Shown here piece after piece: positions 27,426-35,145 of a DNA stretch of 64,000 nt. The notes under the pieces were generated by a model. The model had not been told where the DNA came from and ran no database searches. It saw nothing but the letters and a program-made list of their open reading frames with translations. This DNA comes from Streptomyces sp. CB01249 (GTDB lineage Bacteria; Actinomycetota; Actinomycetes; Streptomycetales; Streptomycetaceae). Numbering within the stretch: position 1 is the first letter of the stretch; every line of letters starts with the position of its first letter. The stretch spans positions 904,426 through 968,425 of the forward strand of contig NZ_LISW01000002.1 in the NCBI RefSeq assembly GCF_001905735.1, in the 5' to 3' direction. The position numbers and the translations under genes were made by a program.

Positions 27426-27456
27426 CCGCCCCCGACCGGACCCCGGCCGGGGGCGG
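27426..27456 (+). terminator. terminator after the peptidoglycan-binding-type gene
   Basis: CCGCCCCCG-A-CCGG pairs with CCGG-C-CGGGGGCGG around a 3-nt loop, 13 pairs with one mismatch, 22 nt after the stop. Confidence 0.65.
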
Positions 27457-27553
27457 CGGCGTAACCGGGCGAAACCGGACCCCGCCCGGCGCGGCGGCTT
27501 CCCCGCGGCAGACCCCCGTACACCCGCCCCCGTACGCCCGTCACCCCCGGCAC

Positions 27554-27567
27554 ATGACATCTGTCAT
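27554..27567 (+). promoter_or_regulatory. candidate response-regulator operator before the ABC-2/two-component operon
   Basis: ATGACA-TC-TGTCAT is a perfect inverted repeat about 60-73 nt before the ATG at 27627. If that message is leaderless (CAGTCT lies 6 nt before the ATG), the site is centred near -66, normal for an activator. NarL/DesR-type regulators bind short palindromes like this, and such a regulator is the last gene of the operon. Confidence 0.5.
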
Positions 27568-27626
27568 CCCGGATCCACGACCGCTGACCCTGCCGCGCGC
27601 ACCCCCCGGTCCGCCAGTCTTGACGC

Positions 27627-28562
27627 ATGACAACGACAGCCACCGGAGCGACCGCGACGAGGACCGCGGTGGTCAGCTTCGACCAGGTCAGCAAGGTCTA
27701 CGGGGACGTACGCGCCGTCGACGGGCTCACCCTGGACCTGCATCCCGGCGAGACCGTGGCCCTCCTCGGCCCCAACGGCGCCGGCAAGTCCTCCACCCTC
27801 GACCTCCTCCTCGGCCTGCGCACCGCCGACTCCGGCGCGGTCAGCCTCTTCGGCACCAGCCCGCAGGAGGCCATCAAGGCCGGCCGGGTCGGCGCCATGC
27901 TCCAGAGCGGCGGCCTGATGGAGGACGTCACCGTCGAGGAACTGGTCCGGCTCGCCTGCGATCTGCACCCGCGTCCCCACCCGGTCGGCGAGGTGCTGGC
28001 CCGGGCGGGCATCGCGTCGATCGCCGGCCGGATGGTCAACAAGCTCTCCGGCGGCCAGGAGCAGCGCGTACGGTTCGCGCTCGCCACCGCCGGCGCCAAC
28101 GACCTCATCGTCCTCGACGAGCCGACGACCGGCATGGACGTCACCGCCCGCCAGGCGTTCTGGGCCACCATGCGCGAGCAGGCCGAGCAGGGCCGCACCG
28201 TCCTGTTCGCCACGCACTACCTGGAAGAGGCCGACGCGATCGCCGACCGCGTCCTCGTCCTGCACAAGGGCCGCCTGCTCGCCGACGGCACCGCCGCCGA
28301 GATCAAGGCGAAGGCCGGGGCCCGCCGGATCTCCTTCGAGCTGGAGGGCGCGATCGACCAGGCCGCCCTGCGCGCCCTGCCGTTCCTCGCCTCGCTCGAC
28401 GTCAACGGCCGCCGGGTGCGCATCCAGTCCCACAACGCCGACGCGACCGTCCACGCGGTCTACGGCCTCGGCCTCTACCCGCGCGAGCTCGAAGTCGCCG
28501 GACTCGGCCTGGAGCAGGCCTTCGTCGCCATCACCGAGGCCGAGGAGGCCAAGACCTCATGA
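27627..28562 (+). CDS. ABC-2 exporter ATPase
   Basis: A 311-residue DrrA/CcmA-type ABC ATPase. Walker A is GPNGAGKS, signature LSGGQEQRVRFA, Walker B LIVLDEPTTGMD, switch FATHYLEEAD; a C-terminal domain of about 90 residues follows. It should power the ABC-2 permease encoded next, with which it overlaps by 4 nt. It has no ribosome binding site, so it may be leaderless. Four genes (ATPase, permease, kinase, regulator) overlap successively and form one operon; the substrate is not evident and may be a drug, lipid or peptide. Confidence 0.9.
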   Translation: MTTTATGATATRTAVVSFDQVSKVYGDVRAVDGLTLDLHPGETVALLGPNGAGKSSTLDLLLGLRTADSGAVSLFGTSPQEAIKAGRVGAMLQSGGLMEDVTVEELVRLACDLHPRPHPVGEVLARAGIASIAGRMVNKLSGGQEQRVRFALATAGANDLIVLDEPTTGMDVTARQAFWATMREQAEQGRTVLFATHYLEEADAIADRVLVLHKGRLLADGTAAEIKAKAGARRISFELEGAIDQAALRALPFLASLDVNGRRVRIQSHNADATVHAVYGLGLYPRELEVAGLGLEQAFVAITEAEEAKTS

Positions 28563-29299
28563 ACACGCTGATCCGGCTCGAAGTCACCCGCACCCTGCGG
28601 AACAAGAAGTTCATGTTCTTCTCGGTCATCTACCCGTCGGTGATCTACCTGCTGATCTCCGGCACCCAGAACGACACCGACAAGATCCCGCACACGGATC
28701 TGACCCTCCAGTCCTTCTTCATGGTCTCCATGGCCTCCTTCGGCGCGCTGACCGCCGTCCTCATGGGCAACAGCGAGCGCATCGCCAAGGAGCGCGAAAA
28801 GGGCTGGGTGCGCCAGCTGCGGCTGACCGCGCTGCCCGGCCGGGGCTACGTCCTCGCGAAGATCGCCAGCGCCGCCATGGTCACCCTGCCGTGCATCGTC
28901 GTGGTCTTCCTCGTCGCCGCCTCGGTCAAACACGTCCGCTTCGACCTCTGGCAGTGGTTCGCGCTGACCGGCGTCATCTGGGCCGGCTCCCTGGTCTTCG
29001 CCGCGCTCGGCGTCGCCATCGGCTACATCACCAGCGGGGACGCGGTCCGCCCGGTCACGATGATCATCTACTTCGGCCTCTCCATCCTCGGCGGCCTCTG
29101 GATGCCCAGCGCGACCTTCCCGCAGTGGCTCCAGAACATCTCCGAGTGGCTTCCCACGCACGCGTACGCTGCTCTCGGCCAGGCCGTCGAAATGGGCGGC
29201 GCGCCCCACGCCAAGGACGTCGCCGTCCTCTGCGTCTACTTCCTGCTCTTCGCGGGCGGCGCGGCCTGGCTCTACCGGAAGGACACCTTGAAGGCGTGA
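28559..29299 (+). CDS. ABC-2 exporter permease
   Basis: A 246-residue ABC-2 type membrane protein with six hydrophobic stretches, among them FMFFSVIYPSVIYLLIS, a stretch at SFGALTAVLMG, IASAAMVTLPCIVVVFLVA, WAGSLVFAALGVAIGYI, VTMIIYFGLSILGGLW and VAVLCVYFLLFAGGAAWLY. It starts MNTLIRLEVTRTLRNKK and has the ABC-2 loop around KEREKGWVRQLRLTALPG. ATGA and GTGA overlaps join it to the genes on both sides. Confidence 0.9.
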   Translation: MNTLIRLEVTRTLRNKKFMFFSVIYPSVIYLLISGTQNDTDKIPHTDLTLQSFFMVSMASFGALTAVLMGNSERIAKEREKGWVRQLRLTALPGRGYVLAKIASAAMVTLPCIVVVFLVAASVKHVRFDLWQWFALTGVIWAGSLVFAALGVAIGYITSGDAVRPVTMIIYFGLSILGGLWMPSATFPQWLQNISEWLPTHAYAALGQAVEMGGAPHAKDVAVLCVYFLLFAGGAAWLYRKDTLKA

Positions 29300-30474
29300 A
29301 CGACGACGAGATGTCGGTGGGGCTCGGGCGGCCGCCCGCGACCGCCCGGCAGGCCGGGATCAAGCTGCTGTGGATCGGGATCTGGCTCGCCTTCATGAGC
29401 GCGCCGGTCAAGGACCTCGCCGACGGCAACCACACACCGTGGGCGACCGCGCTCGGCGTCCTCGGGCTGCTGGTCTTCGTCGGCGCCTACCTGGTCCTGG
29501 TCTTCCGGCACACGTCGAAGGCGCTCGACCCCTTCCGGGTCCGGGCGTCGATCGCCTTCCTCGGGGCGGTCGCGGTGCTGATGTCGCTGACGTTCGGCAC
29601 GCCGTGGCTGGTCCTCTTCGTGTACGTGTCGGTCTCCGTCGGGGCCACGCTGCCGCTGCGGACCGCGCGCTGGCTGATCCCCGTCGTCACCGCCGTCCTG
29701 GTGGGCGTCGGGGCGACCCTGGAGGACGCGCGCGAGATCATCACCGCCCTGGTCTTCCCGGCCCTGCTGGGCGGGTTCGCGATGACGGGCGTACGGCAGT
29801 TGGTCCGCACCACGATCGAGCTGCGCCAGGCCCGGGCCACCGTCGCGCAGCTCGCCGCCAACGAGGAGCGGCTGCGCCTCGCCCGCGACCTGCACGACCT
29901 GCTCGGCCACTCCCTCTCGCTGATCACCCTCAAGAGCGAGCTGGCCGGCCGGATGCTCCCCGACCGGCCCGAGCTGGCGGCCGCCCAGGTCGCGGACATC
30001 GAACAGGTCAGCCGCCAGGCCCTGGTGGACGTACGCAGTGCCGTCACCGGATACCGCCGCCCGACGCTCCCCGGCGAACTGGCCGGGGCCCGCACCGCGC
30101 TGGCCGCCGCCGGAGTCGACGCCGACGTCCCGGCCGACGTGCCCGAGGGGCTGCCCGAGAAGGCGGAGGAGGTGCTCGCCTGGGGGCTGCGGGAGGCGGT
30201 CACCAATGTCGTACGCCACAGTGGTGCGCGCCGCTGCACGGTGACCCTGACGCCCCGCCAGACGCTGGACGGGCGAGTGCTCGAACTCACCGTCGCCGAC
30301 GACGGCCGGGGCGCCGCCGGAACCGCGCCCGGCAACGGCCTCACCGGCCTCACCGAACGCCTGGCCTCGGTGGACGGCACCCTCACCACCCGGCCCACCC
30401 ACCCCCGTTCGGGCAAAGGCTTCACCATGGTCCTCAGCGTTCCGTTCGAATCCGGCCTAGGATCCGCGGAATGA
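29296..30474 (+). CDS. sensor histidine kinase (NarL-class, DesK-like)
   Basis: A 392-residue HisKA_3 kinase. The first half has about five or six membrane helices with hardly any extracellular domain, as in DesK. The phosphoacceptor helix is ERLRLARDLHDLLGHSLS (His near residue 204), and the HATPase domain has NVVRHSGARRC (N box) and VADDGRGA (G1 box) with GNGLTGLTERL. It starts with GTG overlapping the permease stop and overlaps the regulator by 4 nt. It probably senses a membrane condition or the substrate of the linked exporter. Confidence 0.9.
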   Translation: MNDDEMSVGLGRPPATARQAGIKLLWIGIWLAFMSAPVKDLADGNHTPWATALGVLGLLVFVGAYLVLVFRHTSKALDPFRVRASIAFLGAVAVLMSLTFGTPWLVLFVYVSVSVGATLPLRTARWLIPVVTAVLVGVGATLEDAREIITALVFPALLGGFAMTGVRQLVRTTIELRQARATVAQLAANEERLRLARDLHDLLGHSLSLITLKSELAGRMLPDRPELAAAQVADIEQVSRQALVDVRSAVTGYRRPTLPGELAGARTALAAAGVDADVPADVPEGLPEKAEEVLAWGLREAVTNVVRHSGARRCTVTLTPRQTLDGRVLELTVADDGRGAAGTAPGNGLTGLTERLASVDGTLTTRPTHPRSGKGFTMVLSVPFESGLGSAE

Positions 30475-31082
30475 GCATGATCAGACTTCTCCTCGCGGAG
30501 GACCAGTCCATGGTGCGCGAGGCCCTGGCGGCGCTCCTCGGCCTGGAACCGGACATCGAGGTGGTCGCCCAGGTCGCCCGCGGCGACGAGGTCCTGGCGG
30601 CGGCCCGGGAGCACTCCGTCGACGTGGCCCTCCTGGACATCGAGATGCCCGGCATGACCGGGATCGAGGCGACGGCCCGGCTCCGCGAGACCCTGCCGGA
30701 CGTGAAGGTCGTGGTCGTCACGACGTTCGGCCGGCCCGGTTATCTGCGCCGCGCCATGGAGTCGGGCGCCGATGCCTTCCTGGTCAAGGACGCCCCCGCG
30801 TCCCAGCTCGCGGAAGCGGTACGTAAGGTGCTCGCCGGCGAACGCGTCATCGACCCCGGCCTCGCGGCCGCCGCCCTCGCCGACGGGGCGAACCCGCTGA
30901 CCGACCGCGAACGCGAGGTCCTGCGCACCGCCGCGGACGGCGCGACCAACGCGGAGATCGCCGCCTCCCTCCACCTCTCCCAGGGCACCGTCCGCAACTA
31001 CCTCTCCATGGCCATCCAGAAACTGGCCGCCCGCAACCGCGCCGAGGCGGTCCGCCTGGCACGGGAGAAGGGCTGGCTGTAG
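30471..31082 (+). CDS. LuxR/NarL family response regulator
   Basis: A 203-residue regulator. The receiver domain starts MSMIRLLLAEDQSMVREA with the phosphorylated Asp in VALLDIEMPGMTG (residue 54), the Thr in VVVTTFG, and Lys in FLVKDAPAS. The LuxR HTH follows (NPLTDREREVLRTAADGATNAEIAASL, shown in part). ATGA overlap couples it to the kinase. It probably controls its own operon through the palindrome at 27554-27567. Confidence 0.92.
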   Translation: MSMIRLLLAEDQSMVREALAALLGLEPDIEVVAQVARGDEVLAAAREHSVDVALLDIEMPGMTGIEATARLRETLPDVKVVVVTTFGRPGYLRRAMESGADAFLVKDAPASQLAEAVRKVLAGERVIDPGLAAAALADGANPLTDREREVLRTAADGATNAEIAASLHLSQGTVRNYLSMAIQKLAARNRAEAVRLAREKGWL

Positions 31083-31090
31083 GGCCTGTC

Positions 31091-31116
31091 GTCGCGGCGG
31101 CACCCGCCGCCGCGAC
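31091..31116 (+). terminator. terminator of the ABC-2/two-component operon
   Basis: GTCGCGGCGGC and GCCGCCGCGAC-type arms form an 11-bp stem with a 4-nt ACCC loop, 9 nt after the regulator stop. Confidence 0.8.
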
Positions 31117-31120
31117 CGCG

Positions 31121-31175
31121 TCACCGCCCCGGGGCCACCAGCCCCGCCTCGTACGCGATGATGACCAGCTGCACG
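31121..31175 (-). pseudogene. remnant: C-terminal end of a NarL-type response regulator
   Basis: Read on the minus strand, this encodes VQLVIIAYEAGLVAPGR and a stop at 31121. That is the last part of the NarL/LuxR DNA-binding domain (family pattern VQLV.IAYE.GLV) with nothing of the rest of the protein upstream. I read it as the surviving tail of a deleted two-component regulator. Confidence 0.55.
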
Positions 31176-31302
31176 CCGCCTCCGCGCTGCTCGCCCCGGT
31201 CGCCGCGCTCGCGGGCCTCGCGCTCCACCCGTCGTCGGAGGCGGGCGCCTGGACCGTCTACGCCCTGTGGGCACTGGTCGCGGTGCACCGCCGCGACCAG
31301 TG
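31170..31302 (+). pseudogene. remnant: C-terminal end of a membrane protein
   Basis: One plus-strand frame encodes about 43 residues with a membrane-protein character (ALLAPVAALAGLALHPSS, AWTVYALWALVAVHRRDQ) and a stop at 31300-31302, without a start codon or ribosome binding site. It abuts the regulator remnant at about 31170-31175, so two broken ends meet here. The source gene is not identifiable to me. Confidence 0.4.
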
Positions 31303-31321
31303 AGGGCGGTGGGGCTACGCG

Positions 31322-32251
31322 TTACGCGCCCGGCGTGCCGAAGTAGTGCCCCTGGTCCAGGTCCTCGATGAGCCCGGGTCCGGTCGGCTTCCAGCCGAAG
31401 CGTTCGCGGGTCAGGGCGCTGGAGGCGGGCGAGTCGAGGCTCACCATCCCGGCCAGCCAGCCGAAGTGGCCGGGCGCGTCCTCGGGGGTGACGGAGGCCG
31501 TGGGGACGCCGAGGTGGCGGCCGATGGTCTCGGCGACGGAGCGCAGCACGACGCCTTTCTCGGCCGCCGCGTGCAGCGTGGTGCCGGCGGGGGCCTGCTC
31601 CAGGGCCAGCCGGAACAGGTGCGCGACGTCCTCGCGGTGGGCGGCCGGCCAGCGCTGGGAGCCGTCGCCGATGTAACCGGAGACGCCCTTGGCGCGGGCG
31701 GTGGCGACGAGCGAGGCCACGAAGCCCTGGTCCCCGTCGCCGTGGACCGTCGGGGGCAGCCGGACGACGGACGAGCGGACGTCGCGGGAGGCGAGGGCGA
31801 TCGTCGCCCGCGCGTTGTCCTGGCGTCCGCCCGGGCCGCCGGCCGGCGCGTCCGGATCGGCGCTCCGCCCGTCCTCCTCGGTCGCGACCCGGCCGGGGGC
31901 CAGCCCGAGGAGCCCGGAGGCGATGACGAAGGGCTTGCCGGACCCGGCGAGCGCGTCCCCGAAGGCGTCGATGGCCTTCCGGTCCGCTTCGGTGGCGCCC
32001 TGGAAGTCCCCGGAGAACGCGATGTCGTGCTTGAACGCGAGGTGGAGCACCCCGTCCGCGTCGGCGGCGGCCTCGCGCAGCACGTCCAGGTCGTCCAGCG
32101 ATCCGCGTCGCACCTCGGCCCCGGCGGCGGCCAGCGCCTCGGCCGAGGCATCCGAACGGGCGAGCCCGACAACCTGGTGACCTGCCCCGATGAGCTCGGG
32201 AACGACGGCGGAACCGATCCAGCCGGACGCGCCGGTGATGAATACACGCAT
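31322..32251 (-). CDS. NAD(P)-dependent epimerase/reductase (extended SDR-like)
   Basis: A 309-residue Rossmann-fold enzyme. It starts MRVFITGASGWIGSAVVPEL with the nucleotide motif GASGWIG. ADGVLHLAFKHD and an upstream-looking substrate domain (KPFVIASGLLG, SSVVRLPPTVHG) fit the epimerase/dehydratase family, but the usual YxxxK pair is not obvious, so the activity may be a reductase or an atypical SDR. AGGAGG lies just upstream of the ATG. It is divergent from a TetR gene with two palindromic operators between, and is very likely that regulator's target. Confidence 0.85.
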   Translation of the reverse strand: MRVFITGASGWIGSAVVPELIGAGHQVVGLARSDASAEALAAAGAEVRRGSLDDLDVLREAAADADGVLHLAFKHDIAFSGDFQGATEADRKAIDAFGDALAGSGKPFVIASGLLGLAPGRVATEEDGRSADPDAPAGGPGGRQDNARATIALASRDVRSSVVRLPPTVHGDGDQGFVASLVATARAKGVSGYIGDGSQRWPAAHREDVAHLFRLALEQAPAGTTLHAAAEKGVVLRSVAETIGRHLGVPTASVTPEDAPGHFGWLAGMVSLDSPASSALTRERFGWKPTGPGLIEDLDQGHYFGTPGA

Positions 32252-32309
32252 GAGGAAACCTCCTGGAACAGGCTGACGATCCGGGCGGCGGGAACGCTGC
32301 CGGACCCCT

Positions 32310-32358
32310 GATGTCAGCGACTGTCATCAGCCTACTCCCGATGTCAGTGACTGTCATC
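32310..32358 (+). promoter_or_regulatory. two 19-bp TetR operators, 30 bp apart
   Basis: GATGTCAGCGACTGTCATC (32310-32328) and GATGTCAGTGACTGTCATC (32340-32358) differ at one base and are each imperfect palindromes (GATGnCAGTnACTGnCATC). The 30-bp spacing is close to three helical turns. They fill the gap between the divergent epimerase and TetR genes and run up to the regulator's -10 (TAGACT, 32362-32367). Confidence 0.8.
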
Positions 32359-32373
32359 CCATAGACTCGCCGT

Positions 32374-32946
32374 ATGGGTCGATGGGAGCCGAACGCACGC
32401 GGCAGGCTGGAGCAGGCCGCCATGGAGCTCTACGCCGAGCGGGGTTACGAGCAGACGACCGTGACCGAGATCGCGAAGCGGGCCGGGCTCACGGAGCGCA
32501 CGTTCTTCCGGCACTACGCGGACAAGCGCGAGGTGCTGTTCGCGGGCTCCGCCCTGCTCCAGGAACGCATGGTGAGCGCCCTCGACGGTGCGCCCCCGTC
32601 CGCGCCCCCGATCGACGCGGTGGCGGCGGCGCTCCAGGCGGCCGCGGCCGTGCTGGACGAGCGGCATCCGCAGGCGATGCAGCGGCAGCGGATCATCACG
32701 GCCAACGCGGAGCTCCAGGAACGCGAGCTGGTCAAGCTCGCGTCCCTCGCCTCGGCGATGGGGGAGGCCCTGCGGGCACGCGGCATCAGCGAACCGGCGG
32801 CGAGCCTGGCGGCCGAGGCGGGCATCGCCGTCTTCAAGGTCGCCTTCGTGCGCTGGATCGACACCACCGGGGTGCGCGGCCTGGGCGCGTTCGTCCTGGA
32901 GGGTCTCGCCGGACTCGAATCCCTGATGGCGGGCGGCCGCCCCTGA
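32374..32946 (+). CDS. TetR family regulator
   Basis: A 190-residue repressor. The N-terminal HTH is ARGRLEQAAMELYAERGYEQ-like sequence followed by VTEIAKRAGLTERTFFRHY, the standard TetR helix pair; the C-terminal ligand domain is Ala-rich. TAGACT lies 6 nt before the ATG with no ribosome binding site, so the message is probably leaderless. The two operator palindromes just upstream would give autorepression and control of the divergent epimerase gene. The inducer is unknown. Confidence 0.9.
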   Translation: MGRWEPNARGRLEQAAMELYAERGYEQTTVTEIAKRAGLTERTFFRHYADKREVLFAGSALLQERMVSALDGAPPSAPPIDAVAAALQAAAAVLDERHPQAMQRQRIITANAELQERELVKLASLASAMGEALRARGISEPAASLAAEAGIAVFKVAFVRWIDTTGVRGLGAFVLEGLAGLESLMAGGRP

Positions 32947-32953
32947 CACGACG

Positions 32954-32987
32954 ACGCCCGCCCCGTCGGAAGTGACGGAGCGGGCGT
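32954..32987 (+). terminator. terminator between TetR and the beta-helix gene
   Basis: ACGCCCGC-C-CCGTC pairs with GACGG-A-GCGGGCGT, 13 pairs with one mismatch, 8 nt after the TetR stop and before the convergent gene. Confidence 0.75.
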
Positions 32988-33033
32988 TCTCGCTGAGGAC
33001 TCCGGTGACCGGAGTCCCGTACCTGCCTGCGGT

Positions 33034-34848
33034 CTACGGGAAGGACACGACCTGGGACGGGACGGTCTCCGTACCCGAGGTCGGCGAACCCGTGTCGTTG
33101 ATGACGTGGTTGTACTGGCCCTGGCCGCCGAGCGAGACGACGATCAGGTCGTGGAACTTCACGCCGGCCTTGACCGGGGCCTCGAAGCCGTGGTCCTGGC
33201 GGATGCTCGGGTCGACGTTGAAGTAGCAGTAGCTGCCGAGCCCCCAGCCCTCGTGCGTGTTGACCGAGTCGTCCACCTTGTAGGCCGCGAAGCCCTTGAC
33301 GTCACCGTTCTGGACGGCGTCCTGATTCGGCGCGTCGTAGGCCTTCTCGTTCTGGAAGAAGATCGTCTTGCCGTTCTCGCCGGACCAGCGGACGTCGTAC
33401 TTGTTGAAGTGCTCGACGAAGAGTCCCGTGGCCAGGACGTTGTCGCCGTTGACCTGGAGGCCGTAGTCGGAGCGGTTGGTCTCCCAGCCGATGCCCTCGC
33501 CGTGGTCGGCGCGCCACAGCCAGGTGTGGTCGATGATCGTGTCGTTGCTGTTGATCACCATGCCCGTGGTCGCCTTGCCGGCGCCCGCGCCGCCGACCCG
33601 GACGAACACGTCCTGGACGCTGGTCGGGTTGTCCGCGTGGCTCGCGGACGCACCCTCGGGGCCGACCTCGACCAGGGTGTCGCTGTTGGTGGTGCCGGCG
33701 TCGATGAGCAGCCCGGCCAGCTTCACGCCGTCCACGTCACCGACCTTGAGGGCGGTGACCCCGTTGTCCGGGATGATCGTGGCCAGGCCGAGGCCCAGCA
33801 CGACCGTGTTGGCGCGGTCGATGTTGATCGTCTGGTCGACGTGGTAGATCCCCGGCGTGAACAGCAGGTGCAGGCCCTGGTCCACCGCGGCGTTGATCGT
33901 CTCCGCGCTCGCGCCCGGCTTCACCACGTAGAACTGGTCGAGCGGGATGGACTCGCCCTGCGGGGTGACGTTGGCCCAGGAGACGCCGCGCGCGTTGGTG
34001 CGCTTGGCGGGGACGAACACCTTGTAGTCGTCGCCGTCCAGGTAGAGGAACGGCTTCTCGCGGGAGACCGGGGTGTTTTCGAGGGTGGTGTACGGCGGCT
34101 CGGGGAAGCTCTGCGCCGGAGCACCCTCGACACCCGAGAACGTCATGTTCCAGACGCCGTTGCCCCAGCTGCCGATGGAACTGTCGCGGGTGTACCACTG
34201 CTGCTGCGAGTACGGTCCGACCTGCCCGTCGATCTTGCTGTCGGCGATGTACCCGCCGCTCGCCCAGCCGTACCCGTCGGGGGCGAGGTTGAGGCCGCCC
34301 TTGACGTGCATCCGGCGGAACGGAGCGGCCTGCGAGACGGCCCAGCGGTCGGTGCCGTTGACCGGGTTCAGCGCCAGGTTCTCCGCCGAACGCCAGAAGT
34401 TCTGCGTGGCGTTGCCGTTGAACCAGCCCGCGTCCACGGTGACATCACCGTTGAACGTGGTGTCGTCGGGGTTCAGCCCGAGACCAGCGATCGACGTGTA
34501 GAAGCCGATCTGCGCGTTGATGTTGTCGTACGTGCCCGGCTTGAACATCAGCGCATAGCGGCCGTCGCCGAACTGCGCCGACTCCTGCTTCTTGAAGACC
34601 TCGTCGACCTTGGCCTGGATGTCCGGCGTCGACGGGTCGAACACCATGACGTTGGGCCCGAGATCGCCGCCGCCCTCGACGGCCTGCGCGTCCTGCCCGA
34701 AGGCGGTCTGCGCCGTGGGGACGGCCATGAGCAGCGACACGGCGAACGCGGCGAACCCGAAGGTCCTGCCCCGGCGCCTGCGGCGGGAGGGTGCGGTGGA
34801 GGTGGGTGTGGGGGGTGTGGTGGGGGCTTCCGTGGGGGGAAGGTGCAT
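33034..34848 (-). CDS. secreted right-handed beta-helix protein (GH55/pectate-lyase-like)
   Basis: A 604-residue exported protein. Its signal peptide has a long n-region with an Arg cluster (SRRRRRGRTFG) and the hydrophobic core FAAFAVSLLMAVPTA. The mature part has two halves of beta-helix repeats: NVMVFDPSTPDIQAKVDEVF, then a second half from FYVVKPGASAETINAAVDQG through DNVLATGLFVEHFNKYD. That two-lobed layout resembles GH55 exo-beta-1,3-glucanases, but I cannot confirm the catalytic residues; relatives are often labelled adenylyl cyclase or coagulation-factor-like without evidence. A LacI-type operator upstream favours a polysaccharide target. Confidence 0.65.
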   Translation of the reverse strand: MHLPPTEAPTTPPTPTSTAPSRRRRRGRTFGFAAFAVSLLMAVPTAQTAFGQDAQAVEGGGDLGPNVMVFDPSTPDIQAKVDEVFKKQESAQFGDGRYALMFKPGTYDNINAQIGFYTSIAGLGLNPDDTTFNGDVTVDAGWFNGNATQNFWRSAENLALNPVNGTDRWAVSQAAPFRRMHVKGGLNLAPDGYGWASGGYIADSKIDGQVGPYSQQQWYTRDSSIGSWGNGVWNMTFSGVEGAPAQSFPEPPYTTLENTPVSREKPFLYLDGDDYKVFVPAKRTNARGVSWANVTPQGESIPLDQFYVVKPGASAETINAAVDQGLHLLFTPGIYHVDQTINIDRANTVVLGLGLATIIPDNGVTALKVGDVDGVKLAGLLIDAGTTNSDTLVEVGPEGASASHADNPTSVQDVFVRVGGAGAGKATTGMVINSNDTIIDHTWLWRADHGEGIGWETNRSDYGLQVNGDNVLATGLFVEHFNKYDVRWSGENGKTIFFQNEKAYDAPNQDAVQNGDVKGFAAYKVDDSVNTHEGWGLGSYCYFNVDPSIRQDHGFEAPVKAGVKFHDLIVVSLGGQGQYNHVINDTGSPTSGTETVPSQVVSFP

Positions 34849-34908
34849 GGACGTACGTCTCCTGGGTCTTGGTGCGGGTGACGCGACGAACGGTCCGGTG
34901 AACACTCA

Positions 34909-34920
34909 GAGAGCGCTCTC
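34909..34920 (-). promoter_or_regulatory. LacI-type operator before the beta-helix gene
   Basis: GAGAGCGCTCTC is a perfect 12-bp palindrome with the central CG of LacI-family sites, 61 nt before the start codon. It resembles CebR/CelR boxes (GGGAGCGCTCCC) that control cellulose and other sugar genes in actinomycetes. No LacI gene is in the window, so the regulator would act from elsewhere. Confidence 0.6.
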
Positions 34921-35145
34921 CGGTGGGTGTTGATGGTTCCGCTGTTACCCGGGACACGTCAAGAGGTGTGCATCGGAAGCCTTACGCGAACCGCTCCGTG
35001 CGCAACAAATAATGTCTGCGGCACGGCAATTGACCCGCTCTATGGCCAGTTTGGCGTGCTCTTGCGTTCAGGAACTGGTGGTGGCCGCCCGGGAGCGCGG
35101 GGTGCCCGGCTCTCATCGGCACAACCACCCCGTAGGGTCGTACGG

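Noticed and set aside
24927-27560. 877-codon minus-strand frame opposite the Gly/Pro-rich gene
   Set aside because: Arg/Gly-rich shadow of a low-complexity gene; it has no domains and no start signal.
31158-31346. 62-codon plus-strand frame after the two-component operon
   Set aside because: Product is Ser/Arg/Pro-rich noise; other frames there encode recognisable remnants.
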